From a virus: a DNA stretch of 27,178 bases. Positions 13,218 to 19,351 of this stretch are shown here, in pieces (the stretch's first letter is position 1; each line of letters begins with the position of its first letter). The notes beneath the pieces are model-generated. The model did no database searches. It was not told the origin of the DNA and saw only the letters and a program-made list of their open reading frames with translations. Made by a program: the position numbers and the translations under genes. The stretch covers positions 1 through 27,178 of the IMG/VR virus record IMGVR_UViG_3300044695_006470. One strand, written 5' to 3'.

Positions 13218-13949
13218 ATGTTAAGTGAGATAATAAAAAAAGTTTTAAGGGAGGCAACTTCAGATTCAGGAGGAGCGGGGGCATATGTTGCGGCACTCCA
13301 ACCTGGATTACGAAAATTTGATAAGACACAATTACAACCATTTAATCAACCTGTATCTGAATACGATAGCCCTTTATTACAATATGATAGTTATGATGGT
13401 GAAATTAGTATGAGATTAAACCAAATAAAAAAAATAGAAAAACAGGCTAAAAAAATTACAGATAAGATGAATAAAAAACCTTATTTAACTACTAGTGACG
13501 AGGATGGTAACAGTATAAATCAAACACCAGGAAAAGGTCTTAATGTTGTGCCTATTAAAGAATGGGTTGAAATAAATGAGGAAACAGTTTCAGAGGATTT
13601 AGCGGTTTGGTTTGGCACTAAAAAGAAACCTAAAGGAAGTAGTCAACCAAAAGGTCCTTGGGTTAATATATGTAGAAAAAAAGAAGGAGGTGGTCATCCC
13701 CCATGTGGAAGACCTGAAGCCGATTCAAAAGGATATCCAAAATGTAGAGCGGCGGGTGTTGCTTCTAAAATGTCTGATTCACAAAAAAGAGCGGCGTGTG
13801 CCCAAAAAAGAAGGGCGGAAAAAAGCGACCCAAAAGTAGGTACCGGTAATTCTCCTACTATGACTTCGTACAAACCAAAAAAAAAGACTCAAAATGAGTC
13901 TTTAGAAAGATTGGTTAAGAAGATAATTAAAGAGATTGTTCAGGACTAA
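13218..13949 (+). CDS. Basic Cys-containing putative internal head protein, tags at both ends
   Basis: The 243-aa protein starts MLSEIIKKVLRE, then ATSDSGG. L10-R-E12 followed by ATSD matches the predicted capsid-protein cleavage site (I-N-E, then ATSDGSS). The C-terminus carries a second copy of the helix (ESLERLVKKIIKEIVQD, E239). Residues about 135-205 contain a motif I know only as a recurring element in uncharacterised phage proteins: W-F-G-T-K-K-K, PKGPWVNICRK, HPPCGRPEA, YPKCRAAGVASKM, then RAACAQKRRAEK. It has four cysteines that could bind zinc, and many Lys/Arg. A basic, tag-bearing protein in a phage with a gp21-type protease recalls the T4 internal proteins packed with DNA; that role is inferred. 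Its last 23 nt overlap the end of the antisense gene at 13927. Confidence 0.78.
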   Translation: MLSEIIKKVLREATSDSGGAGAYVAALQPGLRKFDKTQLQPFNQPVSEYDSPLLQYDSYDGEISMRLNQIKKIEKQAKKITDKMNKKPYLTTSDEDGNSINQTPGKGLNVVPIKEWVEINEETVSEDLAVWFGTKKKPKGSSQPKGPWVNICRKKEGGGHPPCGRPEADSKGYPKCRAAGVASKMSDSQKRAACAQKRRAEKSDPKVGTGNSPTMTSYKPKKKTQNESLERLVKKIIKEIVQD

Positions 13950-14370
13950 TCACTTCATTATTATCAATTTTATTCAGAATAGAGGATAATGAATACTCAA
14001 TTTGTGATGTAATTTCAGTCTCATAAGTCTGTCTTTCACGTTCTGTTCTATTATCATACATACGTGATAATCTTTCCCACGATTTAAAATTGAGTACTAC
14101 ATCGTAGTGATATACGTGATTTGTCACACTAATCTTTCCCCCATCCAAGATAACAAACAATCCAAGTTCGGAATTCTTAATATACCTTTTACCTGAAATA
14201 GGAGCAATAAGAAATTTAGAATTAGGGTGATTAATCAACTTTCTACAGATTGTACTACAAATCCGTACATTATCATCCACAGGTTCGGATTTATAATTAG
14301 ATTTTTTTGCCAGCCAAATTGCTGATTTTACATAGAGTTTTTTGAGCCAACGATTAACAATTTTTTTCAT
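13927..14370 (-). CDS. Unknown protein with basic N-terminal helix, 147 aa
   Basis: A longer open frame reaches 14499, but the upstream 43 codons overlap the preceding gene. I chose ATG 14370 because the product then starts MKKIVNRWLKKLYVK and a TACTTTTG element lies 21 nt upstream. The first 26 residues form a basic amphipathic helix that could touch membrane. After that comes a compact alpha/beta part (KFLIAPISGKRYIKNSELGL, then FVILDGGKISVTN) and a helical acidic C-terminus. A segment with two cysteines (ICSTICRK) lies near residue 40. It ends the minus-strand unit that includes the two membrane proteins. Family not recognised. Confidence 0.72.
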   Translation of the reverse strand: MKKIVNRWLKKLYVKSAIWLAKKSNYKSEPVDDNVRICSTICRKLINHPNSKFLIAPISGKRYIKNSELGLFVILDGGKISVTNHVYHYDVVLNFKSWERLSRMYDNRTERERQTYETEITSQIEYSLSSILNKIDNNEVISPEQSL

Positions 14371-14390
14371 GAATTTTAGATTTATTACTA

Positions 14391-14398
14391 CAAAAGTA
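14391..14398 (-). promoter_or_regulatory. Bacteroidota-type -7 element before the 147-aa gene
   Basis: On the minus strand this reads TACTTTTG, matching TAnnTTTG, 20 nt before the ATG at 14370 in a 55-nt gap. This gene has no TATTTAT motif, so it may be read by host polymerase and expressed early. No clear -33 box. Confidence 0.4.
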
Positions 14399-14425
14399 CA
14401 AATAAAACCAATATCTACAAAAAAA

Positions 14426-14914
14426 TTATTTCTTTTTTTTCGTGAATATGATGGCAGATTCGGTGACCGCCAAAACCGCAATTGCGGGTAACCAAGCACC
14501 AGTTACACCTCCTAATAATATACCAACCGCGGCAACACTAACACATAATGTGTTTTTTTTCCATTTCCTTATTGATTCTGTTTGAGTTATAGAAGTAACT
14601 TCATTTCTTAATTGTGATACTTCTAATGTATCTATAAGTTGAAAATATCTTCGTGATAGAAGATTATAGTCGTAGTCGGCTTGAGACAATTGGTCTGTAA
14701 GTTTATCGTTATATTTATTTAAAGAATCATTCTCCGTCGAACATTTTTCTAATCTTGATAACTTTTCTAATAATTTGACTTCTTGTTTTTTTGTGAAAAA
14801 TATACCCGAATCACCTTTAAGGATTATCCTTTTTGGTAGTTCCTTTTGTCCATAGGCTATCACGCTTTGAATCAGTATAAAATTCAGTACAATCAATTTC
14901 TTTAATAACTTCAT
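14426..14914 (-). CDS. Exported coiled-coil protein with C-terminal membrane segment, possible lysis protein
   Basis: The 162-aa product has a signal sequence (MKLLKKLIVLNFILIQSVIAYG, no lipobox Cys), then a short strand motif (RIILKGDSGIFFTKKQ) that I associate with small membrane proteins of flavobacterial phages. Next come about 70 residues of coiled coil and a hydrophobic C-terminal region (TLCVSVAAVGILLGGVTGAW, continuing to IIFTKKKK) that can span the membrane once or twice. Its first 98 nt overlap, out of frame, the end of the upstream membrane-protein gene. This overlap and topology recall spanin gene pairs, but the outer-membrane lipoprotein signal is missing, so a holin-like or spanin-like role is only a suggestion. 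Confidence 0.72.
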   Translation of the reverse strand: MKLLKKLIVLNFILIQSVIAYGQKELPKRIILKGDSGIFFTKKQEVKLLEKLSRLEKCSTENDSLNKYNDKLTDQLSQADYDYNLLSRRYFQLIDTLEVSQLRNEVTSITQTESIRKWKKNTLCVSVAAVGILLGGVTGAWLPAIAVLAVTESAIIFTKKKK

Positions 14915-15179
14915 CTCTTTTAATTACTATTGTTTCTTTTGGTTTCGAAGGTACTTTTACAAAAACCGTATCTGTTACAATTTCTTTATTATCATCTAAT
15001 AATAGTAATTTTTTTTCGTAATTCAATAGCTCTATACTATCGTTAAGACTAACAATAGTTTTCTTAAACTTTTCAGTTTCTTTTGGATAAACATTATAAA
15101 CTTTTTTAGGTACGGTTATTACATATAATAACAGACCTAGTATCACAGAATAATACCAGTATTTTTTTAAAAACTGCAT
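14817..15179 (-). CDS. Inner-membrane protein with periplasmic coiled coil, i-spanin-like
   Basis: The 120-aa product has one N-terminal membrane segment (WYYSVILGLLLYVITVP) after a short basic cytoplasmic end, so the rest should be periplasmic. That part holds a coiled coil (KFKKTIVSLNDSIELLNYEKKLLLL), a strand with Pro-Ser-Lys-Pro, and a polar tail. Size and topology agree with an Rz-type inner-membrane spanin subunit. The downstream gene starts 98 nt before its end in another frame, an arrangement common in spanin pairs. It lies 12 nt after the tagged basic protein gene. No endolysin gene is in the window to confirm a lysis cassette. Confidence 0.7.
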   Translation of the reverse strand: MQFLKKYWYYSVILGLLLYVITVPKKVYNVYPKETEKFKKTIVSLNDSIELLNYEKKLLLLDDNKEIVTDTVFVKVPSKPKETIVIKRDEVIKEIDCTEFYTDSKRDSLWTKGTTKKDNP

Positions 15180-15191
15180 GATTGTTATAAA

Positions 15192-15668
15192 TTAACAATA
15201 AGGTGGAGAACATTTTTTCTTCCCGTCTAACCCTTTCATTCTACCCTGACATACTTGAACCGCGAAGCCATTTCCATAAGCCGAGGGGTAGACTTTAAAT
15301 TTTGCTTTTGCGGCCGCTTTACCTCTAGCACAAAGTTTTGTACCTGCTTTTTTACGACCTTCCATCATAACCATTTCTTCTTCATCTGATTGGTCATTTA
15401 AATCACCTTCATCGGTAGTTTCATTCATTAAAAAATCAAACACTTGGTCCATATTATTTTTTGCTTCGGCAATATGGTCTTGTGCCCAATCGTGACCGTT
15501 ATCTAAAATAGAATCAATCTCGTCTCTATTTTTACTTAACAATAAGTCACATTGTCTTCTCATTTGTTCTAAATTTGAGAAGAACATGTATCTATCTGAA
15601 CGTTGTTCCTCTAATACTTTTTTAACTATATTAGTTAATTCTGATTCTGTCAATTTAATTTTTTTCAT
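15192..15668 (-). CDS. Tagged, basic Cys-rich putative internal head protein
   Basis: The 158-aa protein begins MKKIKLTESELTNIVKKVLEEQ: the shared leader MKK-[IV]-K-L-T-E, an amphipathic helix, then V-L-E20 or L-E-E21 as a possible protease site. The middle (about 25-110) is an acidic helical spacer. The C-terminal 50 residues are basic with four cysteines: GRKKAGTKLCARGKAAAKAK, then KVYPSAYGNGFAVQVCQGR and KKKCSPPYC. The YPSAY element recurs in uncharacterised phage proteins as far as I recall. The combination matches the 13218 protein in plan (tag plus basic Cys domain) though not in sequence. Packaging into the head is inferred. It follows the 127-aa virion-like gene by 4 nt, so the two are probably co-transcribed. 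Confidence 0.76.
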   Translation of the reverse strand: MKKIKLTESELTNIVKKVLEEQRSDRYMFFSNLEQMRRQCDLLLSKNRDEIDSILDNGHDWAQDHIAEAKNNMDQVFDFLMNETTDEGDLNDQSDEEEMVMMEGRKKAGTKLCARGKAAAKAKFKVYPSAYGNGFAVQVCQGRMKGLDGKKKCSPPYC

Positions 15669-15672
15669 AGTA

Positions 15673-16056
15673 TTAAGAATTTAATCCGTTACCTCCTATT
15701 GTAACCGCGTTCAATTGGACCACCGCGTGATGTTGATTATTTAACCATACCGGATTTGGTGGGTTAAATGTGGATGCGGTGGCGGTGCCCTGACTTAAAT
15801 TACTATTCAAATAAATAGGTATTGATTGAGCGGTGTTAGCACTATATGGGGCTATACAGGCGGCACAACTGGCAAATTCTATTGCTAAATTAACTGTAAC
15901 CGCACCCCCAGTTGTTGCGCCAGTTGATGTTATTTGAATACATCTACCATCCCCTAATTGGAAAAAGTCATTCACCGATACTCCATTGTCACTAGCAACG
16001 AAGGTCAATACTTCCCCACTTGAACAGGTCGTACCTGTCATAAATCTATTTGCCAT
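15673..16056 (-). CDS. Probable small beta-rich virion protein, 127 aa
   Basis: The product is rich in Gly, Ser, Thr, Asn and Ala with few charges, and predicted as beta strands: MANRFMTGTTCSSGEVLTFV, DFFQLGDGRCIQITST, then AVTVNLAIEF. It carries five cysteines, including CAAC. It has no signal peptide. This composition is typical of small phage decoration, head-fibre or neck proteins, but no family is recognised. It starts 14 nt after a TATTTAT motif and lies just after a large structural gene on the same strand. Structural role is inferred from composition and position. Confidence 0.72.
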   Translation of the reverse strand: MANRFMTGTTCSSGEVLTFVASDNGVSVNDFFQLGDGRCIQITSTGATTGGAVTVNLAIEFASCAACIAPYSANTAQSIPIYLNSNLSQGTATASTFNPPNPVWLNNQHHAVVQLNAVTIGGNGLNS

Positions 16057-16069
16057 TTCAGTTTTTCTT

Positions 16070-16079
16070 TATAAATATC
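16070..16079 (-). promoter_or_regulatory. TATTTAT-type candidate late promoter
   Basis: On the minus strand GATATTTATA, 13 nt before the ATG at 16056, in the 30-nt gap between two structural genes. Confidence 0.5.
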
Positions 16080-16086
16080 TTTTATT

Positions 16087-17553
16087 TTACTTATAACTTA
16101 CAATTTGAAATTTAATTTGTCTTTTATAAGTATTAATTTCACCACTGCTTTTCACCTGAATATCTACATAATATTCATTTGGTATTTTATCACGAGTATC
16201 AAATATAAAATAGTATTCATTAGGTGTTCTATTAACCTTGGTCCAATCCTGTACTTGTACTTCAATTTGACCTTCCCTGACATAAATTCTGTAATAGGCG
16301 TCTACGTTTGGTAAAAGTTTGGCGGTACTATAAGCTTGTTTAATTATAACACCAACCTTTCGAATATCGGTGTTGAATATTTTTTCATCCTGTTTGATAC
16401 CATAATAATCAAAACCATATATTTTAGGGTCTAATGAGTCGGTCCCGATGCTCAACACTTTTTTTAATGGATAAACCGCAAATTCATTAGTAATGTTTGA
16501 TATAGCAAATCCATTTAATGTCATATTCTTCCAAGTATCAGAGAATGTACAAGGTGTCTTATAACCTATTAAAGCAGGAATGGTAACTTCATAAACTCCT
16601 CTTGTTCTTAAACAAGATGTTACGGCCGACGCACTCGGGATTGGGTCACCATTCCCATCCTGTAACTCAACCACAGGAGGAGAATCCAGCTTTATTGGAT
16701 TGCCATTTTCAAACAGATATAAATATAATTTATTAACTTTACCTAAAGTAAAACTATTTCTATCATCTTGAATTATATCGTTATAATTTGTCTCAAGATA
16801 AGGTTCGTAAAAGGTTTGAGTATGACGGGTAAAAAATTGAACTTCATATGGTTGGGTTAAACCTGTTAAATTTTCAACTTGAGGTTTGAAGGCAATACCC
16901 CATCCTGTCGTATTAACTAATGAACCATTAAGTATATTGTTAATTTCACCAGTCATATCGAAGGCGATATTTTCATCACCAAATTCAAAATGTTGAGTAT
17001 CAACGATTATTAAATCATTATAATTAACCGTTCCTGTATTTTTATTATTATAAATTCCTTCTTGAGTCCAAGGAGTTACTGTTGTGGTTTTAAACCAATT
17101 TGATGGTCTATCAGAGAAGTTTTTGTCGTATTCTGAATATTCATATATCAAATCGGCAAAATCATAACCAACACCCTCATCCCATTCTTGTGGTGTAAGA
17201 GCTTCGGCATTTGCGTACGGTATTCTAAATAAGATTAAATCAAAAGAAGTTGCCCTCATTCTTCCATTAGAAGTTTGGGTATTTTTTAATTCCTCTTCAA
17301 ATGCCGAAGTATTAGTCATACGTAAAGTATGAGTCAAAGAATTTGAACAACTCGTAGAAACTGTTCCATCAGATATCTTGGATTGTAATAGAGTTAAGTC
17401 TAAATCAAAAATAAATCTGCTGTAGCCGTTAGGAAACGCAGAATATACAAAATTACCATAAAAAAGCTCGGTAACAGGATTTCTACCTGTATTTGTATAA
17501 CTGTTTGATATTAACGTATTATTCTTCTTAAAATAAGAATTGTGGATTGACAT
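16087..17553 (-). CDS. Probable virion structural protein, DNRLRE-like N-terminal region
   Basis: The 488-aa protein has no signal peptide and is beta-rich with many aromatic and Asn residues. Residues about 40-250 (RFIFDLDLTLLQSKI, TLRMTNTS, FDLILFRIPYANAEAL, then IAFDMTGEINNILNG and GWGIAFKP) follow the pattern of DNRLRE-type jelly-roll domains found on surface proteins and phage tail appendages. The C-terminal half looks like several Ig-like strands (DAYYRIYVREGQIEVQVQDW, YYVDIQVKSSG). It sits between the baseplate protein and the small virion-like protein. A tail-fibre, baseplate-wedge or head-surface role is possible; I cannot decide. The domain match is by pattern from memory. Confidence 0.72.
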   Translation of the reverse strand: MSIHNSYFKKNNTLISNSYTNTGRNPVTELFYGNFVYSAFPNGYSRFIFDLDLTLLQSKISDGTVSTSCSNSLTHTLRMTNTSAFEEELKNTQTSNGRMRATSFDLILFRIPYANAEALTPQEWDEGVGYDFADLIYEYSEYDKNFSDRPSNWFKTTTVTPWTQEGIYNNKNTGTVNYNDLIIVDTQHFEFGDENIAFDMTGEINNILNGSLVNTTGWGIAFKPQVENLTGLTQPYEVQFFTRHTQTFYEPYLETNYNDIIQDDRNSFTLGKVNKLYLYLFENGNPIKLDSPPVVELQDGNGDPIPSASAVTSCLRTRGVYEVTIPALIGYKTPCTFSDTWKNMTLNGFAISNITNEFAVYPLKKVLSIGTDSLDPKIYGFDYYGIKQDEKIFNTDIRKVGVIIKQAYSTAKLLPNVDAYYRIYVREGQIEVQVQDWTKVNRTPNEYYFIFDTRDKIPNEYYVDIQVKSSGEINTYKRQIKFQIVSYK

Positions 17554-17566
17554 TTATAGTTTTATT

Positions 17567-17576
17567 TATAAATATC
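17567..17576 (-). promoter_or_regulatory. TATTTAT-type candidate late promoter
   Basis: On the minus strand GATATTTATA followed by AATAAAA, 13 nt before the ATG at 17553. As at 1347 it continues into TATAAATA. It overlaps the stop codon of the upstream baseplate gene. Confidence 0.5.
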
Positions 17577-19137
17577 AATTAATACGGATATTTTGATTGA
17601 GGATATTGTTTTCTGCGTTGGCCAATAAAGCGTCGATTTCACTTGTTGTTTGTCCATTACCTGAAGCGACTGGAACTGGCCTCATAATTGATTTAGGATG
17701 AACGTGACCTTTAACGAACGCAAATATTTTCCGTAACAACTCTAACAACTTTTCCCCCCTAACGCTTGAAAAACTTAAAGACTCAATGCTTCTGGCGTCT
17801 CCGATAAATTTATCTTGGGGTATTCCATATAAAGTATTTCTTAAATCTATTTGCTTACCACTTGGGTGTGTTGTGTCGTGAGATATAAAATAAATTTTTT
17901 GTGCTCCAAGAACACCATATGTTATTTCATTTGGTTGGAAATCAACAGGTGTTATTGAACTAATTTTAATGTCGGCTAAAGGTCCAAAAATGGGTTTCTG
18001 ATTATTATTTTCTGAAACTAAAAAAAATCCTGTTTTGGTTGGTGCCGATGTAATTTTAATTTGTTCGTAAAACTTCTTAAAATTTTTGGTCTCGGTAATC
18101 TCCGCAAGGTCAACAATATTAGTGAATCTATCACCTCTTTCTAATGTTTGTTTTGATGGGGTAACAACAAAAGGAAATGTTTTATCAGGGTCACTCTCAA
18201 AAACCGTGCGTATAAATTCATTTATGATATCTACAGCATCAATTAAACTAGCGTTTATAGTTATTTCATTTAAAGGACCTTGAAAATCAGTACCAATAGA
18301 CAAATTCTTTATCGTAGATTGTTTAAAATTTTTGGTTGATACCGGATTCTTTTCCCCGACTGGTTTTGGTATTATTGAATATAACCCAACTGTACCATTA
18401 AAAATGTCAAAATCATTCTCCAAATTTTCAATATGCCACATAACCATTTTTTGAACATTTTTAACATTCTCAACCAAACTTATTTTTTTCTCTTTTGGTT
18501 TGGTTACTTTCTTTTGTTGGAAATTAGATAATTGTAAAAACGCTCTTTTAGTGCTGGCAACAGGAAGCTCCCGTATGTTCAATTTTTTTATCTTACCAGC
18601 ACGAAGCAATAATTCATCCCTCTTAACTATTAAATCACATGAACCTCTACCCAAAAATCCGTTATCACCAGGTTCAGGAAAAACTCCTTTACTCTCTTCT
18701 TTTCTATACTGATTAGAGTTTTTATCTTTAATACTCAAAGATTGTTCTATTCTGTCACCTGTGGCTAAAAATTTCTTTGACCCTTGATAGTTCTCAAATG
18801 GAGAATTTACGGGTGAAGAAAAAGGACCTTGTATATAAAATTGATTTTGGTACTCAAATTTTTTGTTCTGATAAACAATATGTACATACTCACCTTTTTC
18901 AGGTACTTGGTTTAGGTAGAATGGTAATAGAGGTAAAAAAATAATTGGGTCCCTACTTGTCCATCTATCTCTATCTTCATTCCAATTTTCAACCGACGCG
19001 ATTATTGCGGAATAGACCTTTGTTTCAGGTATAACCCTTAATCTACCCAGCATCATCGGGTCTTGGTTATCATAAACAATTCCCGGAAAAATTATTTGAT
19101 GTTCATTACTACTATCTATACTGGCAGGACCACTCAT
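17575..19137 (-). CDS. Baseplate hub / central spike protein with gp5-like OB-fold
   Basis: The 520-aa protein starts with a sequence typical of the N-terminal OB-fold of gp5/VgrG-type baseplate proteins: FPGIVYDNQDPMMLGRLRVI, then RDPIIFLPLLPFYLNQVPEKGEYVHIVYQ, and FYIQGP. In T4 this domain plugs gp5 into the gp27 hub. No lysozyme domain is visible in the middle. The C-terminus has KLLELLRKIFAFVKGHVHPK, then a Pro-rich turn (RPVPVASG) and a short helix, like the ends of related phage structural proteins. It overlaps the following small gene's stop by 4 nt (ATGA), so translation may be coupled. The needle and any lysozyme are presumably on other proteins. Confidence 0.78.
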   Translation of the reverse strand: MSGPASIDSSNEHQIIFPGIVYDNQDPMMLGRLRVIPETKVYSAIIASVENWNEDRDRWTSRDPIIFLPLLPFYLNQVPEKGEYVHIVYQNKKFEYQNQFYIQGPFSSPVNSPFENYQGSKKFLATGDRIEQSLSIKDKNSNQYRKEESKGVFPEPGDNGFLGRGSCDLIVKRDELLLRAGKIKKLNIRELPVASTKRAFLQLSNFQQKKVTKPKEKKISLVENVKNVQKMVMWHIENLENDFDIFNGTVGLYSIIPKPVGEKNPVSTKNFKQSTIKNLSIGTDFQGPLNEITINASLIDAVDIINEFIRTVFESDPDKTFPFVVTPSKQTLERGDRFTNIVDLAEITETKNFKKFYEQIKITSAPTKTGFFLVSENNNQKPIFGPLADIKISSITPVDFQPNEITYGVLGAQKIYFISHDTTHPSGKQIDLRNTLYGIPQDKFIGDARSIESLSFSSVRGEKLLELLRKIFAFVKGHVHPKSIMRPVPVASGNGQTTSEIDALLANAENNILNQNIRIN

Positions 19138-19349
19138 TTTGTTACAGTTCTATTTTGGTATTCTTTCAAAATTAAATTATACGAATTTTCGACCTTATCT
19201 AAATGTTTTGTAAAATTTATAATATTATCTTTGGTTCTATCGAAATCCTCTTTCAAAAAATCTAAAGCATAAACCAAGTCCTTATTAGGTAATGATTTAT
19301 ATTCTTTAATAATTTGAACTACTTTTTCAGCTCTTAATTTATCTTCCAT
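19134..19349 (-). CDS. Small coiled-coil protein between tail genes, 71 aa
   Basis: The protein is almost fully helical with heptad-like hydrophobics (AEKVVQIIKEYK, VYALDFLKEDFDRTKDNIINF, NSYNLILKEYQ). It starts 2 nt after the end of the 635-aa gene, and its stop overlaps the start of the gp5-like gene (ATGA). Such placement suggests translational coupling and a role in tail or baseplate assembly, perhaps as a chaperone. Family not recognised. Confidence 0.72.
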   Translation of the reverse strand: MEDKLRAEKVVQIIKEYKSLPNKDLVYALDFLKEDFDRTKDNIINFTKHLDKVENSYNLILKEYQNRTVTK

Positions 19350-19351
19350 AA

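Noticed and set aside
14371-14499. Longer start of the 147-aa gene (190-aa form from 14499)
   Set aside because: It would overlap the preceding gene and its signal-less extra N-terminus (Arg/Phe-rich) is not protein-like. ATG 14370 has a promoter-like element and a clean start.
15180-15191. Short palindrome TTGTTA/TAACAA before the 120-aa gene as a promoter
   Set aside because: Only 6-bp arms in AT-rich DNA within a 12-nt gap; it does not match the TATTTAT or TAnnTTTG elements.
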